This document shows positions 53,203-61,739 of a stretch of 64,000 nucleotides of DNA, one piece after another. Below the pieces are notes generated by a model. It saw only the letters and a program-made list of their open reading frames with translations. It did not search any database and had not been told where the DNA came from. Made by a program: the position numbers and the translations under genes. The DNA is from Gemmatimonadota bacterium. GTDB lineage: Bacteria > Gemmatimonadota > Gemmatimonadetes > Gemmatimonadales > Gemmatimonadaceae. Position 1 is the stretch's first letter; every line of letters begins with the position of its first letter. The stretch covers positions 62,001-126,000 of the forward strand of contig JAJPIS010000107.1 of NCBI GenBank assembly GCA_021324635.1, given 5' to 3'.

Positions 53203-53754
53203 TTAAGGCCCGGCCGGCCGTACCCGCTTCTCGAACAGGACGAGCTCGACCATGGGGTTCCGCGGCTCACCACTCGCCAGCCGCGCGGTGCCGCACGCGC
53301 TGTATCCTTGCCGCTGGTACCACGCGACCACCCGCGGGTGCGCGACGAGGGCGTCCAGTCTGAGATACGTGCTGCCGGACTCCGCGGTCGCTGCCTCGGC
53401 CACTCGTAGGCACCACGCGCCGACGCCGGTGGCCCGACGATCCTTCGCGACCGCCAGGCGGTGGAGGATGCGCACCGGCGCGTCCGGCTGGGCCCACGAC
53501 CCGGCCACGAAGTACGGGTCGGCGACGTCGCACAACGCGAAGGTCGCGACGAGCGCTGCCCCGTCCCGGACCGCGAACAGCCGCCCCGCCTCGGCGTCCG
53601 CCTGAACCGCCGCCCGAACACGCGGATGCGACCAGCCGACGGTGCCGAGCGGAATCCCTTGCTCCTCATCGAATGCGTGAAGTAACGCGTGACATCCGCC
53701 GATGTCACTTGATGTTGCGCGCTCGGCTCTGAGGGTCACGAGCCCGGTATTCAT
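53203..53754 (-). CDS. GNAT-family N-acetyltransferase
   Basis: A 183-residue acetyl-CoA-dependent acetyltransferase. The core shows ILHRLAVAKDRRATGVGAWCL, the acetyl-CoA pyrophosphate loop (a divergent R-x-x-G-x-G/A), then STYLRLDALVAHPRVVAWYQRQGYSACG, the usual beta5/alpha4 of the fold. The acceptor is unknown. The ATG at 53754 fits the domain start; the longer track ORF upstream runs into the repeat region. It lies upstream of the Spy-like gene on the same strand with about 100 bases between them. Confidence 0.85.
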   Translation of the reverse strand: MNTGLVTLRAERATSSDIGGCHALLHAFDEEQGIPLGTVGWSHPRVRAAVQADAEAGRLFAVRDGAALVATFALCDVADPYFVAGSWAQPDAPVRILHRLAVAKDRRATGVGAWCLRVAEAATAESGSTYLRLDALVAHPRVVAWYQRQGYSACGTARLASGEPRNPMVELVLFEKRVRPAGP

Positions 53755-54222
53755 GCCGCCAGCGTCCCGCGGATACCGAGGGAACGGGGTTCTTGGGATG
53801 GTGCCGGGAACGGCAACGACGGGGGTGGGGCCGTGATGCCGTCGTAGCTCTGGCCACACCGGACGTGGGGTGGTCGGCGCGCGGCCACTGGGAACCGCAA
53901 CGATGGGCGGGACGCCGAGGCCGCGGCGGGGACATGGGCGCGGGATGCGACCCAGCGGGCGGCATGAATGCCGCCCCGGACATGGGCCCGGGATGCGACC
54001 CAGCGGGCGGCATGAATGCCGCCCCTACCTCGGGTCGGTGGACATGCCAACGAAATTGCACCACCCGCACCGGCTTGGGCCAGCGTGGCCGAGCGCGGGA
54101 CGGTCGCTCGCAAAACGCGCTACCGTGCGCAATTCGCAACCCCCGGCCGCCGCTCAGGGAGGCGTGACTCACTGTACAAGTAGCGACGAATCAATGGCTT
54201 ATCGACCCCACCCTCATGCGGT
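53755..54222. other. Intergenic region with repeats, no gene
   Basis: Some 470 bases between divergent genes without a convincing coding frame. It holds two 18-base near-copies (GGGAACGGCAACGACGGG at 53806 and GGGAACCGCAACGATGGG at 53890) and the 48-bp tandem repeat described separately. ORFs called here are translations of these repeats. Confidence 0.75.
53931..54026 (+). repeat. 48-bp tandem repeat with an internal palindrome
   Basis: Two adjacent 48-base copies differ at two positions. Each contains GGGCGGCATGAATGCCGCCC, a perfect 9-bp hairpin with a two-base GA loop, plus GGATGCGACCCAGC. The hairpin-containing unit resembles REP-type or short non-autonomous intergenic elements. Spacers differ from a CRISPR array because there is no unique spacer. 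Confidence 0.9.
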
Positions 54223-54915
54223 GTGAAACTCGCACTCCGGTCAGAGTGCCATGCGACCGATCTCACCGGCGGACGAACGCCGCCTACGGGCACTGCCGTG
54301 ACTACCGCCCGGATCGTCAGAGAGGGAGAGACCTCCCTGGGGACGGCAACAGCATCCCCATCGGGCTTGACCCCCACCGGGCGCGTGGTGACTCCACCGT
54401 TCGCTTCACGTCCTCCAGCAGGCCATGTGCGTCGCGCCCACGAGGAACAGCCGGACGTCCCGGCGACCCCGCAGGGTAGCGAGGCGGCGCTCGCGGTCGC
54501 GCTTGCCGCCGAGCAGTTCGGGGACCCACAGCCCCTGACGCTGCTCCGACAGGAGGGCGCCGTGCGCGTGCTCGGCTGGATGCTGGGTCGCGGGCGCGCC
54601 GAATGCCGTGAGGCTGGCCAACTGGCCCACATCGTCGGCATTGACATCATCCTCGTCGCCGACGGCCGCTACGCCGTCTCCGAGCGCACGGCGAGCGATG
54701 GCGCCGACGGTCTCTCCCGACTCGACGCGCGCTGCGAGTTCTTCGACTCGGCGCTCGCCGCGCGCGCCCGCTGCGAGAGCATGTCGGGGGACTCGACCCG
54801 GGAAGCGGCCCGCGTTGCCGCGCTCGATCACGCGACGCGCCGGTGGCGGCCGTTCCGCGGGACGCCCCACCGCGGCGTCCCGGTGCCTGCCCCGCTCCCG
54901 TTCCAACTCGACTAG
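54223..54915 (+). CDS. Protein of unknown function upstream of ftsH
   Basis: A possible 230-residue protein from a GTG at 54223. Third positions are strongly G/C-rich from about 54430 onward (codons for QPLTLLRQEGAVRVLGWMLG and IVGIDIILVADGRYAVSE), which argues for real coding; the first 65 codons are less convincing, so the true start may be further in. The C-terminal part is charged and Arg-rich. No family is recognised. It lies 72 bases before ftsH on the same strand and may be co-transcribed with it. No ribosome site is obvious at the GTG. Confidence 0.5.
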   Translation: MKLALRSECHATDLTGGRTPPTGTAVTTARIVREGETSLGTATASPSGLTPTGRVVTPPFASRPPAGHVRRAHEEQPDVPATPQGSEAALAVALAAEQFGDPQPLTLLRQEGAVRVLGWMLGRGRAECREAGQLAHIVGIDIILVADGRYAVSERTASDGADGLSRLDARCEFFDSALAARARCESMSGDSTREAARVAALDHATRRWRPFRGTPHRGVPVPAPLPFQLD

Positions 54916-54987
54916 GCCCAGCCTCGCCGCGGGGCGGGGCGCGCGGAGGTGCGGGCCACGGCCCGCCATCTGCACCAGAAGCGGCGT

Positions 54988-57000
54988 ATGCCGCCTCGCC
55001 CGCGCAGACACCAGTTCACCCTGTCTGGTGCGTTCCTGCTGGCGCTCGTCGCCGTCTGGGTCATCCAGCTCTTCGCCCTGCGCCCGGCGGGGCCGGCGGT
55101 CGTCCCGTACAGCATTTTCCTCGCGGAACTGCGGGCCGGGAACATCCAGACGGTCGAGGTCGATCCGGATCGCCTGATCGCGCGACTCAAGGCCGGCGTC
55201 CCCGCGCCCGACACGACGCGCGTCGGCGCATCGGCGATCGCTCCCCCGGCCACGCCGGCGCGCATCGACACCGGCAAGCGGACGGCGGCGTCGACCGCGC
55301 GCGGGCCGGTGACCGTTGTCACCAACCGGCTGCCTGGGATCGACGACACGGCGCTCGTCACCGAGATGCAGCAGCGCGGCGTCACCTTCGCGGGGCGCAT
55401 CGAGCACGACTCGGCGTGGACGCAAGCGCTGATCGGCTGGCTGCCGTTCATCCTGCTGATCGGACTGTACTGGTTCGGCATGCAGCGGATGGCGCGGCGT
55501 GGCGGCCCGCTCAGCTTCGGGCGCAGTCGCGCGAAGATCTACGACCGAAACGCCGACCAGCGGGTGACCTTCGAGGACGTGGCCGGAGTCGATGAGGCGG
55601 AGGCGGAGCTGGAGGAAGTGGTGAGCTTCCTCAAAGACCCGGCTCGCTATCGCGCAGTCGGCGCACGCATTCCGAAAGGCGTGCTGCTCGTCGGGCCGCC
55701 AGGGACCGGTAAGACGCTGCTGGCGCGAGCGGTGGCCGGCGAGGCAGGGGTGCCGTTCTTCTCGATGTCCGGGTCGGAGTTCGTCGAGATGTTCGTCGGC
55801 ATGGGCGCGGCACGCGTGCGCGACCTCTTCGACCAGGCCAAAGAGCGGGCCCCGTGCATCATCTTCATCGACGAGCTCGATGCGATCGGCAAGTCCCGCG
55901 GTGGGGTCGCCGCGCTGGCGACGCACGATGAGCGCGAGCAGACACTCAACCAACTGCTCGTCGAGATGGACGGCTTCGACCCCGGCCGGGGCGTCATCAT
56001 CGTCGGTGCGACGAACCGCCCCGAGGTGCTCGACCAGGCGCTGTTGCGGCCGGGCCGCTTCGACCGGACAGTGGTCGTCGACCGGCCGACCGTCGACGGG
56101 CGTCTGGCGATCCTGCGCGTGCACGCCCGCCGGCTCCGTGTCGGCGCCGACGTTCGGCTCGACGTCGTCGCGCAGCGCACGGCTGGCATGGTGGGCGCGG
56201 ACCTGGCCAACGTCGTGAACGAGGCGGCGCTCGCGGCCGGCCGGCGCAGCGCGCCGCTCGTTGCGCAACAGGACTTCGAGGACGCGATCGACCGGATCCA
56301 GCTCGGACTCAAGCGACGGGGTCGCGTGATGAACGAGGACGAGAAGCGCCGCGTCGCCTATCACGAGGGCGGGCACGCCCTGGTCGCGCTCAGCGTCGAG
56401 CACGCCGACCCTGTCCACCGGGTCACCATCATCCCGCGGTCGATCGGGTCCCTCGGGGCGACACTTCAGCTCCCGGCCGAGGATCGCTATCTCGTCACGC
56501 GCAGCGAGTTGACCGACCGCCTCTGCGTGATGCTCGGTGGCCGAGCCGCGGAGGAGATCGTCCTCGGCGATGTCTCCACCGGCGCGAGCAACGATCTCGA
56601 GCGCGCCACGGAGACCGCCCGCCAGATGGTGGCGCGCTTCGGCATGACCGAGGCGCTCGGACCGGTGACCTATGGCCGCTCCACGGGGCGGCGCTGGCTG
56701 GGCGGGCCGCTCGACCTGGGCGAGGAGCGCAACTTCAGCGAGGAGACCGCGCGCGCGATCGATGTCCAGGTGCGCACGATGATGGACAGCGCCCACGACC
56801 GGGCCGTGGGGATCCTGACCGATCGCCGCGCCGCGCTCGAGCAGATCGCGCAGGCGCTGCTCGTCAAGGAAACGCTGGAGCGGCCGGAGCTCGAGGCGAT
56901 TCTGCGAAATGCGGGACTCGCGATCCGGAATGGGCGCCGAGAGCCCGGTGAGCCGGAGGTCACGGTTGGCCCGAGCGAGCCCGTTGGCACGGCGACCTGA
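54988..57000 (+). CDS. ftsH: ATP-dependent zinc metalloprotease FtsH
   Basis: A 670-residue membrane AAA protease that extracts and degrades membrane and soluble proteins. Two helices (about 14-31 and 146-163) flank a periplasmic domain enlarged by an Ala/Pro/Thr-rich stretch near 75-110. The AAA module has Walker A GPPGTGKT (about 236-243), Walker [12 protein letters not shown] and the second-region motif [20 protein letters not shown]. The zinc site is HEGGH with downstream acidic ligand in the ASNDLERAT region. ATG 54988 is preferred; the track uses GTG 54949. Such a long periplasmic linker suggests an accessory FtsH paralogue, but a second copy is not visible here. Confidence 0.92.
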   Translation: MPPRPRRHQFTLSGAFLLALVAVWVIQLFALRPAGPAVVPYSIFLAELRAGNIQTVEVDPDRLIARLKAGVPAPDTTRVGASAIAPPATPARIDTGKRTAASTARGPVTVVTNRLPGIDDTALVTEMQQRGVTFAGRIEHDSAWTQALIGWLPFILLIGLYWFGMQRMARRGGPLSFGRSRAKIYDRNADQRVTFEDVAGVDEAEAELEEVVSFLKDPARYRAVGARIPKGVLLVGPPGTGKTLLARAVAGEAGVPFFSMSGSEFVEMFVGMGAARVRDLFDQAKERAPCIIFIDELDAIGKSRGGVAALATHDEREQTLNQLLVEMDGFDPGRGVIIVGATNRPEVLDQALLRPGRFDRTVVVDRPTVDGRLAILRVHARRLRVGADVRLDVVAQRTAGMVGADLANVVNEAALAAGRRSAPLVAQQDFEDAIDRIQLGLKRRGRVMNEDEKRRVAYHEGGHALVALSVEHADPVHRVTIIPRSIGSLGATLQLPAEDRYLVTRSELTDRLCVMLGGRAAEEIVLGDVSTGASNDLERATETARQMVARFGMTEALGPVTYGRSTGRRWLGGPLDLGEERNFSEETARAIDVQVRTMMDSAHDRAVGILTDRRAALEQIAQALLVKETLERPELEAILRNAGLAIRNGRREPGEPEVTVGPSEPVGTAT

Positions 57001-57025
57001 CGCGGTGTCGTGTGAGTGGTATCAT
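56997..57025 (+). promoter_or_regulatory. Candidate leaderless promoter of the secreted protein gene
   Basis: CTGACG (-35), 17 bases, TATCAT (-10), six bases, then ATG 57032. Same layout as the tyrA and serA promoters; the -35 overlaps the ftsH stop codon. Confidence 0.45.
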
Positions 57026-57031
57026 GCGACG

Positions 57032-57517
57032 ATGCGCACACGACGTCGCGATCTGCCCGGCCTGAGCCTCGCGCTGCTTGCCGTCATCGGCGGCCCCAGG
57101 ACGTCGGCACGGGCCGCCCGCGCGGCGCCGGTCCCGCATCGACATGTCGGCGCCACGCCGGGCGTGCGACAGCCCGGCATTCCGGGAGAGTACGTGCTCC
57201 GGTCCGTCGACGGCATCACGCTGCCCGCACCACTGGCGGGTGAGGATCCCCAGCACAAGGTGCGGGTCACGAGCGGCGTACTCGTGCTCCGGCCCGACGG
57301 CACGTATGTCTGCCGCACCGTCGGCGAGACGTCGTATCTCGGCTACCGCCAGGCGTTCACCGACTCCCTCTCGGGGAACTACGCAGTGCTCCAGTCCGGC
57401 GCGATCAGCCTCGCGGCCAAGGGGGTGAAGGCCGACACGATCCGGACATACGGGTTCCAGATCGTCTGGTCGCACCCCGTGCGCACCTGGTTCGGTCGCT
57501 TCCTCTACAGCCGCTGA
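57032..57517 (+). CDS. Secreted beta-rich protein of unknown function
   Basis: A 161-residue protein with a basic N-terminus and hydrophobic segment (LPGLSLALLAVIGG). The mature part GEYVLRSVDGITLPAPL ... RVTSGVLVLRPDGTYVCRTV ... SGNYAVLQSGAISLAAKG looks like a small lipocalin-type or jelly-roll domain, seen in many predicted secreted proteins of Gemmatimonadota-like genomes. Function unknown. The ATG has no ribosome site but follows a -10-like TATCAT by six bases, so a leaderless transcript is possible. Confidence 0.7.
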   Translation: MRTRRRDLPGLSLALLAVIGGPRTSARAARAAPVPHRHVGATPGVRQPGIPGEYVLRSVDGITLPAPLAGEDPQHKVRVTSGVLVLRPDGTYVCRTVGETSYLGYRQAFTDSLSGNYAVLQSGAISLAAKGVKADTIRTYGFQIVWSHPVRTWFGRFLYSR

Positions 57518-57547
57518 GCCGAAGGCCCGCCAGACGGCGGGCGGTGA

Positions 57548-57575
57548 TTGACTTTCGGTCTTTCTTCGGTATAAC
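57548..57575 (+). promoter_or_regulatory. Strong sigma-70-like promoter of the sigma/S24 operon
   Basis: TTGACT and TATAAC separated by 16 bases is the best consensus promoter in the window, in an otherwise GC-rich gap. Transcription would start near 57582, giving a leader of about 135 bases before the sigma gene. Confidence 0.7.
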
Positions 57576-57717
57576 ATAGGCCTCCCCGCGACGCTCCGTG
57601 GGCGTCCGGGACCGGTGTCTCTGTCTTGACGGGAGGGACGGCCCTCTCGTCGAAGCGGAGCGAAGTCACAGCGAGGGAGTATGCCACGAGCGGACCGGCG
57701 AGCCGCATGGCGGTACG

Positions 57718-58452
57718 ATGCGCGGCGCCCAGCCTGAGTCGGATGCCGACGCGCTGGGAGATCGTGCCCTCGTCGTCGCCCTGCGGTGCGGCTCACCGGC
57801 CGCCGTGCGCGCCTTCGTTTCGCGCTTTCGTCCCATGCTGGTGATGGCGGCACGGCGGTACGCCATCGACGAAGCGGAGCGAGGCGACCTGGCGGACGAG
57901 TTGCTCGCGGAAGCCGCTGCGCACTTCATGGATTCGTCTGCTCCCGTTCCACTGTCGGTCCGCGGGTACCTGCTGCGCGGCCTGCGCAACCGCGTGCTCA
58001 ACGCTGCCCGGGGCCGTCAGCGCCGCGAGCGAGCGACGGCGGCCGCGACCGATGCTGCCGGCGACCCCGAGTCACAGTTCGAGCGTGCGGTGCCGGGATG
58101 CGCGTCCGAACACTCACTTCGGTCGAGCCGCGGCCCGGATTGGGACGGGCCATCGCCGCTCACCCCGGCGCTGGCTCGCCTCGCCGGCACGCTCGCCGCG
58201 GAGCTGAGCGTCGACGAGCGCCTGCTCGTGACCTGGCTCGGCCACCACGTCCCGCATCAGGAGATCGCCGCGTGGCTCGGCCTCGGCTACGACGCGACCT
58301 CGAAGCGGATTCGGCGCCTGCGGGCACGCCTGCACGCAGCGGCGCTCCGATACGCGGCCGATCTCGACCCGACGGAGCGCGAGCAGGTCCTGACGTTCTT
58401 GCGACGCGCGGCGGACGCACTGGTCCGCGGCGCGGGAGGGTCCCGATCATGA
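57718..58452 (+). CDS. ECF-type sigma factor
   Basis: A 244-residue protein with sigma region 2 at about 18-105 (ALRCGSPAAVRAFVSRFRPML ... VRGYLLRGLRNRVLNAARGRQ) and region 4 at about 150-212 (LSVDERLLVTWLGHHVPHQE, IAAWLGLGYDATSKRIRRLR). There is no region 1 or 3, as in extracytoplasmic-function sigmas. The linker (106-148) is long and polar. It would direct RNA polymerase to a small regulon. No anti-sigma gene of a known type is adjacent; instead the stop overlaps the ATG of an S24 peptidase-like protein (ATGA). The start may lie at the GTG 57598 but those residues are unlike the family. Confidence 0.8.
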   Translation: MRGAQPESDADALGDRALVVALRCGSPAAVRAFVSRFRPMLVMAARRYAIDEAERGDLADELLAEAAAHFMDSSAPVPLSVRGYLLRGLRNRVLNAARGRQRRERATAAATDAAGDPESQFERAVPGCASEHSLRSSRGPDWDGPSPLTPALARLAGTLAAELSVDERLLVTWLGHHVPHQEIAAWLGLGYDATSKRIRRLRARLHAAALRYAADLDPTEREQVLTFLRRAADALVRGAGGSRS

Positions 58453-59264
58453 CACCACCGAAGGGGCCGCGCGGCGGACTGGGTGCGCGGAAGGGCGGGG
58501 GAGCGCCGCGGGAGACGGAGTGGGCCCAGGACGCGCTGGTGTGGCTCGTCGCACACGCCCAGCCGCCGGCCCTGCCGTCCGAGATCGCCGATCCTGTCGC
58601 GGCACGCGCGCAGGAGTGTTTCTGGGCGTGGCTCGGCCACGAGACCGCCCGGCACGAGGCAGCATCGGATTGGCGGGTAACGGAACGGGCGGCCGACTGG
58701 ATTGCCGCGCGACTGGTCGGGCCGGATGTCGAGACCCACGGCGTGCGTCGGATCGAGGGGCGGCCCCGCGTCGTGCGCCCCCTCGTGCGCGGGACCGTGT
58801 CGCGGGTCGTCGAGGCCGCGCGGCGGGCCCGGGCGGCGCCACTCGTCGAGCTGGCTGTGGCCGCCGGTGCCGGTCGTGCCCTCTGGGATGAGCCGTGTGA
58901 GCAGTGGGTCTCGCTCTCGGCCGCCGACCCGCTCCCGGACCGCCGCTACGTGGCGCTGCGGGTCGCCGGGGCGAGCATGGAGCCGCTCCTCCACTCCGGG
59001 GACATCGTGCTCGTCGATCTCGACGGCGCGGTGATTCCCGGCGCGATTGTCGTCGCGCGGGGAGCCGCGGACGACGGGTCGGGCGGGGGCTACATGGTCA
59101 AGCGTCTCCGGCGACAGACCGACACGATGCTCGAACTCGCGTCACTGAACCCCGCCTACTCGCCGGCGGTCATTCCGCGCGACGGGAGCCACATCCTGGG
59201 AACTGTCGTCATGCGTTGGTGCGAGCACCGCGCCGGGCGGCATCTCCGCTCCGCCAGCCCGTAG
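58449..59264 (+). CDS. LexA-like S24 self-cleaving protein coupled to the sigma factor
   Basis: A 271-residue protein. The C-terminal half is an S24/LexA fold: candidate cleavage site Ala139-Gly140 (LAVAAGAG), catalytic Ser176 (VAGASMEPLLHSGDIVLVD) and Lys218 (GGYMVKRLRR). Distances (Gly to Ser 36, Ser to Lys 42) are close to those in E. coli LexA (34 and 37). The N-terminal 130 residues are helical and Trp/Arg-rich (CFWAWLGHETARHEAASDW) and show no helix-turn-helix I can recognise, so it is not an ordinary LexA. Translational coupling to the sigma gene suggests it controls that sigma, possibly as a cleavable inhibitor. This is inference. Confidence 0.8.
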   Translation: MTPPKGPRGGLGARKGGGAPRETEWAQDALVWLVAHAQPPALPSEIADPVAARAQECFWAWLGHETARHEAASDWRVTERAADWIAARLVGPDVETHGVRRIEGRPRVVRPLVRGTVSRVVEAARRARAAPLVELAVAAGAGRALWDEPCEQWVSLSAADPLPDRRYVALRVAGASMEPLLHSGDIVLVDLDGAVIPGAIVVARGAADDGSGGGYMVKRLRRQTDTMLELASLNPAYSPAVIPRDGSHILGTVVMRWCEHRAGRHLRSASP

Positions 59265-59332
59265 CCCCGCCGCGGCCGCCACGCCGCTCCAGCAGGTGGC
59301 ACGACAGTTGACTAGGCGGGAGGCGGAGGCTC

Positions 59333-61363
59333 ATGACTCGCGGACCTCGGCGCCCGCCCGGTACGCCGCCGCTCGTGGCGGGTATGCTCGCGATGCTCGT
59401 AGTGTCGCTCGCCACAGCGGTGGTTGCGACGCCCGCGCCCGCGCAGGACTCGACCCACGCCCGCGTGAGGCGCAAACCCCCGCCCGGCCGTCCAGCGCCG
59501 CGCGTCAGCGTTCCAGATACGACGCCCCACATTCACATCACGATCGACACGACGCATGTCGATTCGCTCGCGCTCGACACGCTGCGGCGCCTGGTGATCC
59601 AGGATTCGGCCCGCGCGGTCCGCACACGAGACTCTGCGCAATCCGCGGCGGCCTGCCGGGGGCGGCGCATCACTCAGATCGCCATCCGGCCACAGCCGCC
59701 CTACGTGGCAGCTCCCTCGGGGAACCCCCGGCTCGCCCGACTCCTCCGCCGCCTCACGGAGTTGCACGCGACCACACGCGATGCGGTGATCCGGCGATTC
59801 CTGGCGGTGCGGGTCGGTGAGGTCTGCGAGGACATTCGCCTCGCCGAGTCCGAACGGTTGCTGCGGGCCCAACCGTTCATCCAGTCGGCGCGCCTGTCGG
59901 CGTACGCCGACGGGCCCGACGGGGTCCGCATCGATGTGTTCACCGTCGACGAGCTCGCAGCGGAGATCGGTATCGGTGTCGAGGGACAGGCGCCCCTCAT
60001 CGACATGCTTCGGCTCGGGAACGGCAATCTCCTGGGCCGCGCCCTGCGCGTCTCGGGAGAATGGGCGTATGCCACCGGGTACCCCGATCGCTGGGGCGGC
60101 GAGATCGCCGACTACCAGGTGCTGGGTCGCCCATGGGTCGGCGCCGTCACCGCGATCCGAGATCACGTTGGCGGAAATGTCGATGCATCGCTGTCCCACC
60201 CGTACTTCACGCTCCTCCAGCGCCTGGGATGGCAGGTCGCGGGCGGCAGCGATCACGACTACATCGTCTTCCGGCACCCCGGTGAACACGCCCCGGCGCT
60301 CGACCTGGTCCGCCAGTATGCCAACGCAGGAGCGCTCTTCCGCCTCGGCCGCCCGACCCGGTTCGACGCGCCCGCGACGCCCGACGGTCGACCGATCCGA
60401 TACAGCGAGCTGGCGCTGATCGGCGCCGCGGTCTCGCATGAGGATGATGCGATCGGCCGCGCGCCGGTTCGGCTGACCGGCACCGGTGCGGTCGTCGACA
60501 CCACGGCCGCCACGGCCGCGGCCTTTGCGGGACGGTACGCCTCGCACGATAGCCGGCGCATCAACGCCCTGTTCGGGCTGCGGGCCGTCCGGTACCTCAC
60601 GGTGCGCGGGTTCGACGCGCTGCTCGGCGAACAGGACGTGCCGCTCGGGATCCAGGCCGGCGGCGTGGCCGGCCACAGTCTGCCCTGGCTCGGTCCGAAC
60701 CAGGATCCCGACGTTTTCGTCTCCGGCCGCGTCGATATGGCGAGCGGGACGACCAGATGGATTCTCCGAGCGAGCGCGGAGGCGGAAGCGCGGCGCGACG
60801 AGCGCACCCGCGACTGGGACGGCCTGATCGCCAGCGGCCGGGCGGCCTGGTACCTCAAGCCGACTCTCTCGCAAACGCTGATCGTGAGCGCCGACGGCGC
60901 GCTCGGCGAGCGAGTGCGGGTCCCGTTCGAGCTCCTGCTCGGCGATGCCCGGGCGGGCGTCCGAGGCTACACGGGCGCCGAGGTCGGGGGAGCGTCCCGC
61001 GCCGTCGGGCGCTTCGAGTATCGCCACCTCGTTCGCATGCCGTGGTCCGTCCTGCGCGCGGCTGCGTCGTGGGGGCTCGCCGGCTTCCTCGACGCTGGAC
61101 GGGTGTGGTCGGGCGACGCAGCGTTCGGCACCACGTCGCCGATCGTGGCCGGCGCCGGCGTCGGGCTCCTCGTCGGCATCCCGCGGGCATCCCGTCAGCT
61201 CTGGCGGCTCGACCTGGCCGCCCCCCTCGTGCCTCAGCCCCACGCCGGCTGGGAGTTGCGCGTCACGTTCTCGAGCGCGACCCGTGTCTGGTGGACCGAG
61301 CCACCCGACGTCCTACGGAGTCGCGAGCGGACCGTCGAGCCCACCCTCTTCTCCTATCCCTGA
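59333..61363 (+). CDS. Omp85/BamA-like outer-membrane protein
   Basis: A 676-residue exported protein. Signal peptide MLAMLVVSLATAVVATPAPAQ, then a Pro/Arg-rich linker. A POTRA-like domain lies around 115-205 (VRVGEVCEDIRLAESERLLRAQPFIQSARLSAYADG ... IDVFTVDE). The rest alternates short beta-strands to an aromatic C-terminus, with the Omp85-type LLGDARAGVRGYTGAEVGG resembling the lid-lock VRGY/F motif. Likely an outer-membrane insertase or surface antigen relative with one or two POTRA domains rather than BamA itself. GGGAGGCGGAGG precedes the ATG. Partner genes such as bamD are not seen. Confidence 0.8.
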   Translation: MTRGPRRPPGTPPLVAGMLAMLVVSLATAVVATPAPAQDSTHARVRRKPPPGRPAPRVSVPDTTPHIHITIDTTHVDSLALDTLRRLVIQDSARAVRTRDSAQSAAACRGRRITQIAIRPQPPYVAAPSGNPRLARLLRRLTELHATTRDAVIRRFLAVRVGEVCEDIRLAESERLLRAQPFIQSARLSAYADGPDGVRIDVFTVDELAAEIGIGVEGQAPLIDMLRLGNGNLLGRALRVSGEWAYATGYPDRWGGEIADYQVLGRPWVGAVTAIRDHVGGNVDASLSHPYFTLLQRLGWQVAGGSDHDYIVFRHPGEHAPALDLVRQYANAGALFRLGRPTRFDAPATPDGRPIRYSELALIGAAVSHEDDAIGRAPVRLTGTGAVVDTTAATAAAFAGRYASHDSRRINALFGLRAVRYLTVRGFDALLGEQDVPLGIQAGGVAGHSLPWLGPNQDPDVFVSGRVDMASGTTRWILRASAEAEARRDERTRDWDGLIASGRAAWYLKPTLSQTLIVSADGALGERVRVPFELLLGDARAGVRGYTGAEVGGASRAVGRFEYRHLVRMPWSVLRAAASWGLAGFLDAGRVWSGDAAFGTTSPIVAGAGVGLLVGIPRASRQLWRLDLAAPLVPQPHAGWELRVTFSSATRVWWTEPPDVLRSRERTVEPTLFSYP

Positions 61364-61739
61364 CCGGAAGGTCCCCCGCGCGACTCCTCCGCCAGGGCCC
61401 ATCGCTGGACTGGGATGTGGTGCTCGCGCAACGGATTTCCAGCGTCTTCGTATCTGACGCGCGACATGCGGTCATTCCGACCAGGCGCAACCCCGCCGCG
61501 GCTGTACTGCCGGTGGCGATCGACCCTCGGCCCTTCTTACACCGCCACATACAGTTACCGACCGCGCCTCGCCGGCCGGGGCACGAGTGTCGCGTTTTTC
61601 GCCAAGCGCCGCGTGATAGCGCTGCAATTGCAACGGCGCAGACGTCGAAGGCCGGCCCTGCCGCCGCCCTTCGGTGTCCGGCGCCGTCTCGCGGGCGGGC
61701 CGGCCGCCTCCCCTGTCCGCGCTCCGCCTCGTCGAACTC
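61364..61739. other. Intergenic region, no gene seen
   Basis: About 375 bases between the Omp85-like gene and the RCC1 lipoprotein gene. No open frame with coding character; a 10-base palindrome TGCAATTGCA at 61623 is the only small feature. It probably holds the promoter of the RCC1 lipoprotein gene, but no convincing -35/-10 pair was found. Confidence 0.6.

Noticed and set aside
53931-54026. Possible CRISPR array
   Set aside because: Only two copies, directly abutting with no unique spacers, and no cas genes in the window.
53751-54113. 120-residue ORF with repeated GGIHAARWVASRAHV
   Set aside because: It is only the translation of the 48-bp tandem repeat and neighbouring intergenic repeats.
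54406-56796. 796-residue ORF on the minus strand
   Set aside because: Antisense to ftsH, whose AAA and HEGGH motifs are unambiguous; the antisense translation has no recognisable domain.
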